Shown here: piece by piece, positions 34,556 to 43,473 of the stretch | How positions within the stretch are numbered: the first letter of the stretch is position 1 | Layout of the letters: every line of letters starts with the position of its first letter | Source of the DNA: Streptosporangium brasiliense | Lineage (GTDB): Bacteria; Actinomycetota; Actinomycetes; Streptosporangiales; Streptosporangiaceae | Reading direction: 5' to 3' | Length of the DNA: 64,000 nt | NCBI RefSeq assembly: GCF_030811595.1 | Contig: NZ_JAUSRB010000002.1 | Span: forward strand, 1,426,001 to 1,490,000 | Notes under the pieces: generated by a model | What the model saw: the letters and a program-made list of their open reading frames with translations, nothing else | The model's database searches: none | What the model was told of the DNA's origin: nothing | Made by a program: the position numbers and the translations under genes

Positions 34556-35875
34556 ATGCGCCCTCGCGCACTGACGACGTTCGCGGCACTCGCCGGGGCC
34601 CCCGTGCTCGCCCTCGCCGGCTGTTCCGGCGGGACGGCGACCGCCCCCGCGGCCGACGTCACCGCCGGAGTGGAGTTCTCCGGAACTCTGAGCATCCTCA
34701 CCAAGTTCGCCGGCGACCCCCTCAGCCCCTACTTCGAAGGTCTGGCCGCCGACTACGAGCGGATGCACCCGGGGGTGAAGGTCGAGCTCATCCAGGAGAC
34801 CGACCAGAGCATCAAGGACAAGACCAAGACCCTGACCGCCTCGGACGCCCTCCCCGACATCTACTTCACCTGGACCGGCAACTGGGCGGAGAACTTCGTA
34901 CGCGGTGGCCGCGCGGCCGACCTCACCAAGGTGATCGGCCCCGACACCCCGTGGGGGAAGACCTTCAGCAAGGCGTCGCTGTCCGCCTTCGCCTACGACG
35001 GCAAGTACTACGGGATCCCCCTCTACAACAACGGCAAGTTCATGGGCTACAACAAGGCCGCGTTCGCCAAGGCCGGGGTCAAGGCGCCCACCACCTTCGA
35101 GGAGCTCATCGGCAGCTGCACCGCGCTGCGCAAGGCGGGGTACGAGCCCGTCGCCTTCGGCAACAAGGACGGCTGGCCCGCCCTGCACTACCTGCAGCAG
35201 CTGTCGGCCTACAACGTGCCGGGCGCCACCCTCCAGGCCGACTTCCACCCCGCGACGGCCAAGCTCGACCATCCCGGCTACCTCACCGCGCTCAAGCAGT
35301 TCAAGACCCTCGTCGACGAGTGCACCGACACCGGCAGCGGCACCAACGGCGTGCTCTACACCTCGGCGCAGGAGGCGTTCGCCAGCGGCAAGGCGGCGAT
35401 GTACTACCAGGAGGTCCTCGAATTCGACAACGCGACCGCCGGCCGGGGACTCACCGCCGAGAACTTCGGCATCTTCCCGCTGCCGGTCCCCGCGGCCGCC
35501 GGCGGCGACCCCAAGGTGATCGAGGGGGCGCCCGAGGGATACCTCGTCAACGCCAGGTCGCCACGCGCGGCGCTCGCCGTCGACTTCATGAAGTTCGCCA
35601 CGGGCCTGGAGAACGCCAAGAAGCTCTCCGCGCCGCCGTACGGCCAGCCCAGCACGGTCATCGGCGCCGTCACGCCCGAGACGTCGAGCAAGGCCGTGTT
35701 CGAGGGCATCGAGGCGGTCAACCGCGCGCCGCAGCTGGCCAGCTGGCTCGACATGGTGACGGTGCCCGAGGTCGCCGACGCCTGGCTGGCCGGTGGGGAG
35801 GCCCTCATCAGCGGTGGCATGACCCCCGAGAAGGTGCTCGAAAGCGTGCGCCGGGCCTCGGCATCGGCCAAGTAG
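34556..35875 (+). CDS. ABC sugar-binding lipoprotein (CUT1 type)
   Basis: 439 residues with a lipobox (VLALAGCSGG, Cys23) and the extracellular solute-binding family 1 fold: TKTLTASDALPDIYFTWTGN, YGIPLYNNGKFMGYNKAAFA and EVLEFDNATAG. It captures a sugar or glycated amino acid outside the cell and delivers it to the two permeases that follow. AAAGGAAG precedes ATG 34556. No ATPase gene is present, so the system probably uses a shared MsiK-like ATPase, as is usual for actinobacterial CUT1 transporters. Confidence 0.93.
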   Translation: MRPRALTTFAALAGAPVLALAGCSGGTATAPAADVTAGVEFSGTLSILTKFAGDPLSPYFEGLAADYERMHPGVKVELIQETDQSIKDKTKTLTASDALPDIYFTWTGNWAENFVRGGRAADLTKVIGPDTPWGKTFSKASLSAFAYDGKYYGIPLYNNGKFMGYNKAAFAKAGVKAPTTFEELIGSCTALRKAGYEPVAFGNKDGWPALHYLQQLSAYNVPGATLQADFHPATAKLDHPGYLTALKQFKTLVDECTDTGSGTNGVLYTSAQEAFASGKAAMYYQEVLEFDNATAGRGLTAENFGIFPLPVPAAAGGDPKVIEGAPEGYLVNARSPRAALAVDFMKFATGLENAKKLSAPPYGQPSTVIGAVTPETSSKAVFEGIEAVNRAPQLASWLDMVTVPEVADAWLAGGEALISGGMTPEKVLESVRRASASAK

Positions 35876-35896
35876 CCCGCGCGGCCGAAGGAGAGC

Positions 35897-36790
35897 ATGC
35901 CGGTGCGCACCATCTTTCACAGGGCACTCGGGCTCGCGTGGGTGATCCCCGCACTCGCGCTGGTCGGGGTGTTCGTCTACCTGCCGCTCGTGCAGAACTT
36001 CGGGTTCAGCACGCTCAAGTGGGACATCTACAGCGGGAGCCAGGAATACATCGGGCTTGAGAACTACCGCAAGCTCCTCGACGACCCGGTCTTCTGGTCG
36101 TCGTTCGGCAACAACCTGCTGTACGCGGTGGTCTCGATCGTGTTCCAGGTGTTCGGCGCGCTCCTGCTCGCCGCGCTCATCGAGAGCATCCGCAGCGAGC
36201 GGTGGCGGCGCGGTCTCCGGGCGGTCTACTTCATCCCTTCGGCGATCTCGCTGACCGTCGCGGGCCTGCTCTTCTACTTCATCTACGAGCCCAACCTGGG
36301 CCTGCTCAACCACGCGCTCGAAGCGGTGGGGCTCGGGCAGTTCGGCCAGTCATGGCTGGGCCAGGAGAGCACCGCGATGTTCGCGATCATCGCGATGAGC
36401 CAGTGGCAGGGCTTCGGCTACTCCACCCTGCTGTTCGCCGTCGCGATCCAGCGCATCCCCTCGGAGATCTACGGCGCGGCGGCCATCGACGGCACCGGAC
36501 CGGTCCGCCGCTTCGTCCATGTGACCCTCCCCCTGGTGCGCGAGATGACCGGCCTCATGACGATGGTCACCATCTCGGGCGCGTTCCAGGTGTTCAACGA
36601 GGTCATGGTGATGACCAGCGGCGGGCCCGACAACTCGACCCAGGTGCTGGGGACCTGGCTGTACCGCAGCGGTTTCGTACGCAACAACTTCGGCTACGCC
36701 GCCGCGATCGCGACAGTGCTCTTCGTGATCACGCTCGGCGTCGCCATGGCGCAGCTGTGGGTCACCCGCAGGAGAAGGGTGGAATGGTGA
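35897..36790 (+). CDS. ABC sugar permease, MalF/UgpA type
   Basis: 297 residues with six membrane helices. The first begins at LGLAWVIPALALVGVFVYLP. The cytoplasmic EAA loop reads YGAAAIDGTGPVRRFVHVTL (the ATPase-contact motif). It forms a heterodimeric pore with the next permease. ATG 35897 has GAAGGAGAGC just upstream and begins 21 bp after the binding-protein stop. The end overlaps the following start. Confidence 0.93.
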   Translation: MPVRTIFHRALGLAWVIPALALVGVFVYLPLVQNFGFSTLKWDIYSGSQEYIGLENYRKLLDDPVFWSSFGNNLLYAVVSIVFQVFGALLLAALIESIRSERWRRGLRAVYFIPSAISLTVAGLLFYFIYEPNLGLLNHALEAVGLGQFGQSWLGQESTAMFAIIAMSQWQGFGYSTLLFAVAIQRIPSEIYGAAAIDGTGPVRRFVHVTLPLVREMTGLMTMVTISGAFQVFNEVMVMTSGGPDNSTQVLGTWLYRSGFVRNNFGYAAAIATVLFVITLGVAMAQLWVTRRRRVEW

Positions 36791-37620
36791 GTCGCCTGGG
36801 CTTTCTCGGCGTGATCGCGCGCCTGTTCATGTGGGCCTTCCTCCTCGGCCTCGCGGTGGTCGTGCTCTACCCGCTGCTGTGGATGGCGCTCAACGGGTTC
36901 AAGACCAACGCCGAGCTCTTCGGCAACCCCTTCGCCCTCCCCGTCGACTGGAGTTTCGACAACTACCGCAAGGCGTGGAACCGCGGGGTGAGCGACTATC
37001 TCACCACCAGCGTGCTCGTCACCGTGACGTCGACGGTCGCCACCGTGTTCGTCAGCGCCTGGGCCGCCTACGGCCTCACCCGCGTGAACATCCCGCTCAA
37101 CAAGGTGATCACCGCGGTGATCCTCGGCGGGCTCATGCTCGCCCCCACCGTGGCGCTCGTGCCCCTGGTGAAGATGTTCCAGGCGATGGGCCTGTACAAC
37201 AGCTTCTGGGCGCTGCTCATCCTGTACACGGCCTTCCGCGTCCCCTTCACCACCTTCCTCATCCGCGCCTACATGCTCGATCTCCCCCGCGAGGTCGACG
37301 AGGCCGCCGATGTGGACGGCGCCGGCCGCTGGACGGCGTTCTGGCGGATCATCCTCCCCATGTGCAAGCCGATCATCACCTCGACGGTCCTGCTGCACAT
37401 CCTCTTCGCCTGGAACGAATACCTCTTCGCGATGGTCTTCACCAGCGGCAGCGGCGTGCAGACCCTCCCGGTGGGCCTGACGAGCCTGATGAGCAAGCAC
37501 GGCACCGAGTTCCCCGTCGTCTTCGCCGGCATGGTGATCGCGGCCGTCCCGGTGGTGGCGCTGTTCTTCTTCGGCCAGCGCTACATCGTCAAGGGCCTGG
37601 CCGACGGGATCGGGAAGTGA
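36784..37620 (+). CDS. ABC sugar permease, MalG/UgpE type
   Basis: 278 residues with six membrane helices, first at FMWAFLLGLAVVVLYPLLWM. The EAA loop is EVDEAADVDGAGRWTAFWRI. The second permease of a CUT1 importer. ATG 36784 (AGGAGAAGGGTGGA just before) and GTG 36787 both overlap the previous gene by a few bases. Last gene of the transporter operon, which is closed 150 bp later by a strong hairpin. Confidence 0.93.
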   Translation: MVSRLGFLGVIARLFMWAFLLGLAVVVLYPLLWMALNGFKTNAELFGNPFALPVDWSFDNYRKAWNRGVSDYLTTSVLVTVTSTVATVFVSAWAAYGLTRVNIPLNKVITAVILGGLMLAPTVALVPLVKMFQAMGLYNSFWALLILYTAFRVPFTTFLIRAYMLDLPREVDEAADVDGAGRWTAFWRIILPMCKPIITSTVLLHILFAWNEYLFAMVFTSGSGVQTLPVGLTSLMSKHGTEFPVVFAGMVIAAVPVVALFFFGQRYIVKGLADGIGK

Positions 37621-37770
37621 CGGCGGCGCGGCGCGTACGGCGGGCAGCCCGATGACCCGCTCCACCGGCGGCCGGCCCGCGGGACGCCCGGCATAGCGCG
37701 GCGGGAGGCCGCCGTACGGCGGTCGCCCTCCGGGGCGCGCCGGCCGCCTCCCCCGCCGCACGGCCCACCT

Positions 37771-37807
37771 GGCGTGGACCACCTCGGAGACCGAGGTGGT
37801 CCACGCC
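37771..37807 (+). terminator. Hairpin terminator after the transporter operon
   Basis: A perfect 17-bp stem (37771-37787 with 37791-37807, beginning GGCGTGGACC) closes on a 3-base loop, AGA, and is followed by GTTTCC. The stability of the stem and position after the last permease suggest a bidirectional terminator, although the U-tract is short. Confidence 0.75.
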
Positions 37808-38008
37808 GTTTCCATGACCGGGCGCCGCCCTGACAGGGCGGCGCCCTCTGCGGGTTGGCCCCCGAGTAGGAGCGGTACGGCGAACTGGGCTTACTGTCAC
37901 ATTTGTTGACAGTGCTCCATGATGGAGGCCGACGCACCGCCGAACCCGACGATGTCGGGAGGGGGACAACCGATGTTGGAGGCCCATCGATGGCGGGACA
38001 GGTGTTGA

Positions 38009-38188
38009 CCGCACGATGATCTCGTCAAGAGGACGAGGGTCTCTCAGGTGCTGCGGGCGGTGCCCGGTTATGGCCCGGCCAGGGTCGCCGCAGTGATGGC
38101 GACGTGCGGGGTCGGGGTGAAGCGACGTGCCGGTGACCTGGGGGAAGCGCAGCGCGAGCGGCTGCTCGCCGCGCTCGCGCACTGGTGA
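38009..38188 (+). pseudogene. Remnant of an actinobacterial integration host factor (mIHF) gene
   Basis: The frame read from 38009 gives DDLVKRTRVSQVL, then AVPGYGPARVAAVMATCGVG and RRAGDLGEAQRERL, ending at TGA 38186-38188. This follows the C-terminal two-thirds of mIHF (helix-two-turn-helix with PGVGKVRAKQIM and GLGxxQ motifs). A stop lies just upstream in frame (38006-38008) and no start with a ribosome site is present; residues like the mIHF middle (GGPSMAGQVL) are seen just upstream in another frame. It therefore looks like a frameshifted, decaying extra copy. mIHF is a nucleoid protein that also serves phage integration. Confidence 0.55.
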
Positions 38189-38325
38189 AGAACGTGTCCC
38201 TCGGGGAATGGCGCTGGCCTGCTGGGGTGAATCGCTCTAGGCCGAAGCTGAGAGCCGATCGGCGGTCCGACGAGCCTTCGCCACCGCTTTTGATCTTGAC
38301 CTGGGAATGGATCGTTTATGAGAAC

Positions 38326-38359
38326 GGCCTCGGGGAACATCGGTACAGCGGTTGGCGCT
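38326..38359 (+). repeat. Left copy of a 34-bp inverted repeat
   Basis: 30 of 34 bases match the reverse complement of 43615-43648. The copy ends exactly where the nested insertion sequences begin. It is probably the end of an older mobile element. Confidence 0.7.
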
Positions 38360-38361
38360 TA

Positions 38362-39868
38362 GCTTCGCTTTTAACCCGGTGATGAGTGTCAGGCCGCCTG
38401 GTTGGTCATTTTGATGGCCGGATGGCGGGGAGCAGGGCCACGGGGAGTGTCACGTGGGCGGCCCGGGGAGTGCCCGCAGGGTTGTGGCGCGCTGGCGGGA
38501 GTGCCAACCTCCGCGTGAACGGAGCGAAATGCGCGCCGTACCCGCCCGGGGGTCAATCGGCGGGCGGGCAGGGGTTTCTCCCAGGGCAGGTGTAGGTCGG
38601 TGACAAGGGTGCGGGCCAGGCGCAGCTGGGTGTAGGCGGCGATGACGAGCCAGGTCCACCGGTCGGCTTGTTCGGGGGTGCGGGGCCGGGGCAGGGTCCA
38701 GTTCAGGGTCTGCTTGCAAAAGCGGAAGGTGTGCTCGATGTCGAACCTTCGCACGTAGGAGCGCCACAGCAACTCCAGGTCCAGGAGGCGATACCCAGTG
38801 GGGCCGTGCCACCACAGCCACAGGGTTGCGGGTTTACGGGTGCGGCCGGGCAGCGCGGTCACGGTGAGCCGGACTACGGTGCCGACCACGATCGGGCGCG
38901 GACCGCGACTACCGTGCCCGTCATGCTGCTGGGTCTTGGCGTGCAGGCCGCTCCAGGCGCACACGGTGACGGTGCCGTATTGCGGGTCTGCTGTCGACAG
39001 GGTGGCGCTCGGGGCGGGCCAGGTGTTCTCATCGGCGCAGACGAATTTGGCGCCGTGCCGACGTGGCCGGCCGCGGGCGTCTGGTTCGGCGGGCGGCGGG
39101 TCGGCGTAAAGGCAGCGATCGGAGCGGATTCGCACCAGCAACTGTGCCGGTGCGCCCTGCAGGGCAAGGGCCAGCCGCACCGCGTCGTAGCCGCCGTCGA
39201 AGACGAACAGCGGCAGATGGCCATCGGCGTCGGGCAGGCGCGGCAGGAAGCCGAGGATCTGGGTGGCCGCGGCGTCGTTGATGTTGGTGCCGGGCGGCAG
39301 GCGCGTCACATCCAGCGGGGCGGTCCAGGAGTTGGTTGTCAACTCCAGGCCGGCCAGCCAGGAGAACGCCCACCCGGCGATGATCGGTTTACCGGCCGAG
39401 TGCCGGGTGGGGTGGTAGTAGAACCCGCGGCCGGGTGAGCATTCGGCATCGTTGCGCGCCCAGCAGCTGACATCAACGGCGAACACCGCAGGTTGCCGGC
39501 GCAGTTGGCGGGCGAGCAGATCCCGCAGCGCGCCGGTGTTGATGCCTCCCTTGGCGAGCGCGGCATACACGCTGCCGTGCCCGCGCCGGTGCAGGGGATC
39601 CAGCGACAGGTGCGGCAGCGAGGTTATCGGTCCGGCGGCCAGGACGGCGTCGGTGAGTTCGAACAGCGCATCTCGGCGCCGGGTGAAACAGCTCATCAAC
39701 TGCTGCCGGAATGCCGCTAAATCGGCGGGCCGGGGGCGGGCCAGGTCTGGCGGGAGGACACTGGAAACGACGGCCACCACACACCTCCGGGCACTTGGTC
39801 GTACTCGGAGCATCGCGCGGTGGCCGTCCTACGTCGAGAACCATCCGTCACCGGGTTAAAAGCGAAGC
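38362..39868 (-). mobile_element. Complete insertion sequence with 3-bp target duplication
   Basis: 1,507 bp bounded by matching terminal inverted repeats, GCTTCGCTTTTAACCCGGTG A-type (38362-38382 and 39848-39868, perfect over 21 bp), and flanked on both sides by TTA (38359-38361 and 39869-39871), the likely target duplication. One transposase gene fills the element. The perfect ends suggest recent insertion. It sits exactly beside the left tip of the IS5-family element. Confidence 0.85.
38389..39777 (-). CDS. Transposase of the 38.4-39.9 kb insertion sequence
   Basis: 462 residues. It belongs to the actinobacterial group whose N-terminus reads VLPPDLARPRPADLAAFR, with HRRGHGSVYAAL, a DDE-type first Asp in FAVDVSCWARNDA, a second in FVFDGGYDAVRLAL, and a C-terminal Glu region YVRRFDIEHTFRFCKQTLNW followed by Y..L...R. 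This is a DDE transposase of an unclassified or IS701-like type. GTG 39777 lies behind CGGAGG; ATG 39813 is in frame upstream. The last ~50 residues are Pro/Arg-rich and run close to the left inverted repeat. Confidence 0.85.
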   Translation of the reverse strand: MAVVSSVLPPDLARPRPADLAAFRQQLMSCFTRRRDALFELTDAVLAAGPITSLPHLSLDPLHRRGHGSVYAALAKGGINTGALRDLLARQLRRQPAVFAVDVSCWARNDAECSPGRGFYYHPTRHSAGKPIIAGWAFSWLAGLELTTNSWTAPLDVTRLPPGTNINDAAATQILGFLPRLPDADGHLPLFVFDGGYDAVRLALALQGAPAQLLVRIRSDRCLYADPPPAEPDARGRPRRHGAKFVCADENTWPAPSATLSTADPQYGTVTVCAWSGLHAKTQQHDGHGSRGPRPIVVGTVVRLTVTALPGRTRKPATLWLWWHGPTGYRLLDLELLWRSYVRRFDIEHTFRFCKQTLNWTLPRPRTPEQADRWTWLVIAAYTQLRLARTLVTDLHLPWEKPLPARRLTPGRVRRAFRSVHAEVGTPASAPQPCGHSPGRPRDTPRGPAPRHPAIKMTNQAA

Positions 39869-39940
39869 TTAGAGCGCCTAACAGAATGAGCTCTGCTGTG
39901 TTTTGATCTCTCGCTGTAGCGACGGCGAGAGGGGTGGCGG

Positions 39941-40755
39941 GTGACGCGGCTAAAGCCGTGGGAGGTCAGCGACGAGTTGTGGGCGGTCATCGAGCCATTG
40001 CTGCCCAAATACAAGCGGCGAGCCCGCTGGCCAGGGCGAAAGCGCCTGGATGACCGCCTTGCCCTACAGGGCGTCTTGTTCGTGCTGCACACCGGCATCG
40101 CCTGGGAGCATCTACCGCAGGAACTCGGGTACGGCTCGGGCATGACGTGCTGGCGGCGGCTGAACAAGTGGCACAAGATCGGCGTCTGGCAGCGCCTGCA
40201 CGAGGTGCTCCTGGCCAGACTACGAGCGGCCGATGCCCTCGACCTCTCCCGGGCCGCGGTGGACTCCTCCCACATCAGGGCCCTAAAAGGGGGGCGCAGA
40301 CCGGGCCGTCCCCGGTCGATCGAGGACGGGCCGGCAGCAAACACCACCTGATCACCGACGCCACCGGCATCCCGCTCGCCGTGATCCTCACCGGCGGCAA
40401 CCGCAACGACGTCACCCAGTTGGTGCCGCTGCTGGAGGCGATCCCACCGTTGCGCGGCAAGCGCGGACGGCCCCGACGGCGACCTGAGGTCGTCCTGGCC
40501 GATCGCGGCTACGACCACGACAAGTACCGCCGGCAGGTTCGCGCCCTGGGCGTTCGCCCGCTCATCGCACGACGCGGCACCGAACACGGCTCCGGCCTGG
40601 GCAAACACCGCTGGGTCGTCGAACAAACCTTCGCCTTGCTCCATCACTCCCGCCGACTGCGCATCCGCTGGGAAGTTCGTGACGACATCCACGAAGCCTT
40701 CCTCAGCCTTGGCTGCGCCCTGATCTGCTGGCGCCGTCTCAGCTCATTGTGTTAG
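39941..40755 (+). CDS. IS5-family transposase, two frames joined by -1 frameshift
   Basis: The first frame (39941-40351) gives the N-terminal domain typical of this group (LKPWEVSDELWAVIEPLLP, ALQGVLFVLHTGIAWEHLPQ) and the first Asp in AVDSSHIRALKGG. The second frame (used up to 40755) gives HHLITDATGIPLAVILTGGN, the second Asp in VVLADRGYDHDKYR and the Glu in RWVVEQTFALLHHSRRLRIR. The frames meet at a slippery AAAAGGGGGG, 40285-40294, where a -1 shift joins them. This is the usual expression mode of these elements, so the gene is probably intact rather than broken. Confidence 0.9.
40285..40294 (+). promoter_or_regulatory. Programmed -1 frameshift site
   Basis: AAAAGGGGGG within the overlap of the two transposase frames. 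Read in the first frame as AAA-GGG-GGG, it allows both decoding tRNAs to re-pair one base back, giving the fused DDE transposase. Confidence 0.7.
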
Positions 40756-40872
40756 CAGTTCTAAGCCCTCGTCCTCCCTGGCCGGTGGCCGGCGGGCCGG
40801 CGGACCGACACCTTGACGAGGCCGTACGTGTTCATGGAGCCGACGGTCCGTGACGCGTATCGGAGGAACCGG

Positions 40873-42405
40873 TCAGGGGTGGGTGCGGGGCCGCCGCAGC
40901 ACTGTGGCCACCAGGAGTGCGCCCGCCGCTGCCAGTGCCGCGCAGACGACGGCCGCGATACGGGTCTCGTGTGCGAAGGCGGCGAAGGCGCTGTCGCGCA
41001 TGGCCGCCGCGATCGAGAGCGGGAGATCCGCAGCGAGGTCGACGGCTCCGCCCAGGGTGGCAGCTGCCGCCTCCAGTTGTTGCGGGTCGAGTGAGCCGGG
41101 GGCCGTCGCCGTGATGTCGGCCCGGTAGAGGGCGGCGCCGATGCTGCCGAGGATCGCGATGCCGAGGGCCCCGCCGAACTCGGCGGAGGTTTCGGCCATC
41201 GCCGAGGCGGCTCCGGCCCGTTCGGGCGGAGCGGCGGAGACGATCACCTCGGTGACGACGGCGGAGACGGCGGCGATGCCGATCGAGACGATCCCCATGC
41301 CTATGACGATGTGCAGGGAGCCGCTATGTGCGCCGGTGAAGGCGAGCTGGATGAACCCGGCGACGGCGATGGTCAGTCCGGCGGTGATCACCCGGTCTTT
41401 TCCGAGGCGTGGAGCGGCCATGGTGGCAAGTGCGATGCCGACCGGCATGACGAGGAAGGTGGGCAGTGTCCACAGGGCTGCCGTGAACGGCTCCATGCCG
41501 AGGACCAGTTGCAGGAACTGCCAGCTGAACAGGGAGAAGCCGACCATGCCGAAGGTGGCGAGTGCGTCGATGCCGAGAGCCACGCTGAAGCGGCGCTCGC
41601 GGAAGAGCCCCAGGTCGAGCATCGGGTGGGGACTCCGGCGCTGGTGGCGCAGGAAGACGTAACCGAAGGCGAGCCCGGCGGCCAGGGACAGCAGTGCCGG
41701 AGCGCCGAAGCCGTGTTCCGCACCCGACTTGATGCCGTAGATCACGCCCAGGACCGCAAGGAGGGAGAGGATGGCGCCGGCGAGGTCGAAGCGGCCGGGA
41801 GCGGGGACGCGGAACTCGGGCAGCAGAAGCGGGCCGAGGGCGAGCAGCAGTGCCATCACGGGGATGTTCACCAGGAATACCGAGCCCCACCAGAAGTGCT
41901 CCAGGAGAAGGCCGCCGATGATCGGGCCGAGTACCGCGCCGCCGGCGAAGCCGGCCGTCCACACGCCGACGGCGGTGGTGCGCTGCTTCTCATCGTTGAA
42001 CATGGCGCGGATCAGGGAGAGGGTGGACGGGGCCAGCGTGGCACCCGCGACGCCGAGCAGCATCCGGGCGACGATGAGCGTCTGCGGGGTGGTGGAGAAC
42101 GCGGCGAGGGCGGAGGCGAGACCGAATGCCACTGCTCCGCCGAGCAGGACGCGGCGGCGGCCGAAGCGGTCACCGAGGGTGCCCATGGTGATCAGCAGGC
42201 CGGCCAGCATGAAGCCGTAGCCGTCCATGATCCAGAGCAGTTCGGAGCTGCTCGGCCGGAGGTCGGCGGTCAGGGTCGGAAGCGTGGTGAACATGATGGA
42301 CATGTCCATCGACACCAGTACGCAGGGCAGGACGAGGACGGCCAGGCCCGCCCACTGTCTGCGTCCGGCGCGTTCGGTCACGCGGTCCTTCACTGTTCCG
42401 TTCAT
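40873..42405 (-). CDS. MFS drug exporter, DHA2 family (14 helices)
   Basis: 510 residues with about fourteen membrane helices. Motif A is MGTLGDRFGRRRVLLGG, motif C is AGGAVLGPIIGGLLLEHFWW, and motif D1-like VSMDMSIMFTTLPTLTADL opens the first helix. These fit proton-driven multidrug exporters such as SmvA/EmrB/LfrA. It is divergent from a TetR gene, the standard arrangement for an inducible efflux pump. ATG 42405 is preferred; 42432 is possible. The pair lies inside a region bracketed by inverted repeats and beside insertion sequences, consistent with mobilised resistance. Confidence 0.92.
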   Translation of the reverse strand: MNGTVKDRVTERAGRRQWAGLAVLVLPCVLVSMDMSIMFTTLPTLTADLRPSSSELLWIMDGYGFMLAGLLITMGTLGDRFGRRRVLLGGAVAFGLASALAAFSTTPQTLIVARMLLGVAGATLAPSTLSLIRAMFNDEKQRTTAVGVWTAGFAGGAVLGPIIGGLLLEHFWWGSVFLVNIPVMALLLALGPLLLPEFRVPAPGRFDLAGAILSLLAVLGVIYGIKSGAEHGFGAPALLSLAAGLAFGYVFLRHQRRSPHPMLDLGLFRERRFSVALGIDALATFGMVGFSLFSWQFLQLVLGMEPFTAALWTLPTFLVMPVGIALATMAAPRLGKDRVITAGLTIAVAGFIQLAFTGAHSGSLHIVIGMGIVSIGIAAVSAVVTEVIVSAAPPERAGAASAMAETSAEFGGALGIAILGSIGAALYRADITATAPGSLDPQQLEAAAATLGGAVDLAADLPLSIAAAMRDSAFAAFAHETRIAAVVCAALAAAGALLVATVLRRPRTHP

Positions 42406-42577
42406 CGGTTCTGCCTCGTTCTCTCTGCTCATGAATCTGTGCGTCGGCCGGGGATTCCACCGCATGCGAAGGGCTCATTCCGAAACCGACGCGTACAGCA
42501 TACGCACGAGTGCAGGAAATCAAAAAAGGCTTTAAAACCCCGAGATGGTCGCCATGACTTCCGTTGCGTTAGAATTT

Positions 42578-42600
42578 CGTCACGGTCCGGCGGTGTGACG
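42578..42600. promoter_or_regulatory. Imperfect operator-like palindrome before the TetR gene
   Basis: CGTCAC (42578-42583) and GTGACG (42595-42600) flank a CCGG-centred spacer, 15 bp before the TetR start. It lies in the shared MFS/TetR promoter region and is a plausible autorepression site. Confidence 0.4.
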
Positions 42601-42615
42601 AAAAGGGAGGTCGGA

Positions 42616-43473
42616 ATGGTGGTGGAGGGAGGCAGCGGTACGGCGGGCGATGCGCGATGCGCGTACTGCGGCACGCCGTTCGAACACGCGGAGCGGGGAC
42701 GCCCGCGCCAGTACTGCTCGCGCGCCTGCCAGGCACGCGCGTACCGGGCCCGCCGCGCGGGGCACGACGAACTGGACGGGCGCTCCGGCCTTCCGGGGCC
42801 GGACGCCGGCCCGCCCTCTCACACCGAGTCCCCCCTCTCCGTGGACCGGATCGTGAGCGCCGGGATCGGGATCGTGGACGTCGAGGGGCTGGACGCGCTG
42901 TCGATGCGCCGGGTCGCAGAGGCTCTGGGGGCAGCGACCATGTCCCTCTACCGGCACGTCCCGTCCAAGGACGAACTGCTCGCACTCATGGTGGAGGCCG
43001 CACAGAACGAGGTGCCTCCGCCGCAGACCCCGGCGGACGGCTGGCGGGAAGGGCTGAGGCGGGCGGCCCGGCGCGACTGGGAGCTCTACCTCCGCCACCC
43101 CTGGATCCTGCCGCAGGTCATGATCTCCACCCGTGGGCGGCTCGGTCGGGGAGTGGCCGCCGACAGCGAGAGCGCGCTCGCCTCCTTCGACGGACTCGGC
43201 CTGGAACCGGCGGAAGCTTTCCGCCACATGTTCACCTTCGCCTCCTACGTACAGGGTGTGGCACTCACTCTGGTCGCGGGTAAAGCCTCCACCGGGCCCG
43301 CCACATCCCTTGGCCCTCCGGACGACTTCTCCGACTTCCCCCGCCTCGCCCGGGCCATGGCCGCAGGTACCCAGCCCTGGGATCTGGAGGCCCAGTTCAC
43401 CGCGGGCCTGGAAACCGTCCTGGACGGCATTGCCGCCGCCCTGGCGCGCAGAGGCGGGCACGGCGATTCCTGA
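42616..43473 (+). CDS. TetR-family repressor with N-terminal zinc finger
   Basis: 285 residues. The first ~50 hold a zinc-finger-like module with four Cys, CAYCGTPF...RPRQYCSRACQARAYRAR, ending in a basic helix. The TetR DNA-binding domain starts at about residue 77 (VDRIVSAGIGIVDVEGLDAL, SMRRVAEALGAATMSLYRHV, SKDELL), and the ligand domain is TetR_C (~residues 130-285), as in tetracycline-type repressors. AGGGAGG lies five bases before ATG 42616. It is divergent from the MFS pump and probably represses it. The added finger is the same type as in the HxlR-like protein at 9.3 kb. Confidence 0.92.
   Translation: MVVEGGSGTAGDARCAYCGTPFEHAERGRPRQYCSRACQARAYRARRAGHDELDGRSGLPGPDAGPPSHTESPLSVDRIVSAGIGIVDVEGLDALSMRRVAEALGAATMSLYRHVPSKDELLALMVEAAQNEVPPPQTPADGWREGLRRAARRDWELYLRHPWILPQVMISTRGRLGRGVAADSESALASFDGLGLEPAEAFRHMFTFASYVQGVALTLVAGKASTGPATSLGPPDDFSDFPRLARAMAAGTQPWDLEAQFTAGLETVLDGIAAALARRGGHGDS

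Larger units (their letters stand above)
39872..40761 (+). mobile_element. IS5-family element, interrupted at its left boundary
   Basis: About 890 bp, ends GAGCGCCTAACAGAATGAGCT (39872) and the inverted GAACTGCTAACACAATGAGCT (to 40761), 17 of 21 bases alike. Flanking TA dinucleotides (TTA left, TAA right) fit a TA-type target. It carries one transposase split into two overlapping frames. The other insertion sequence lies directly against its left end. Confidence 0.75.

Noticed and set aside
37840-37930. TGTCACATTTGTTGACAGT considered as an attachment site or tRNA end
   Set aside because: It is a small inverted repeat (CTGTCA...TGACAG) without a tRNA, integrase or second copy in the window.
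38185-38382. 65-residue plus-strand frame ending in the left inverted repeat and IS end
   Set aside because: It has no family similarity, and its similarity to the minus-strand frame near 43.6 kb is explained by the 34-bp inverted repeat in DNA.
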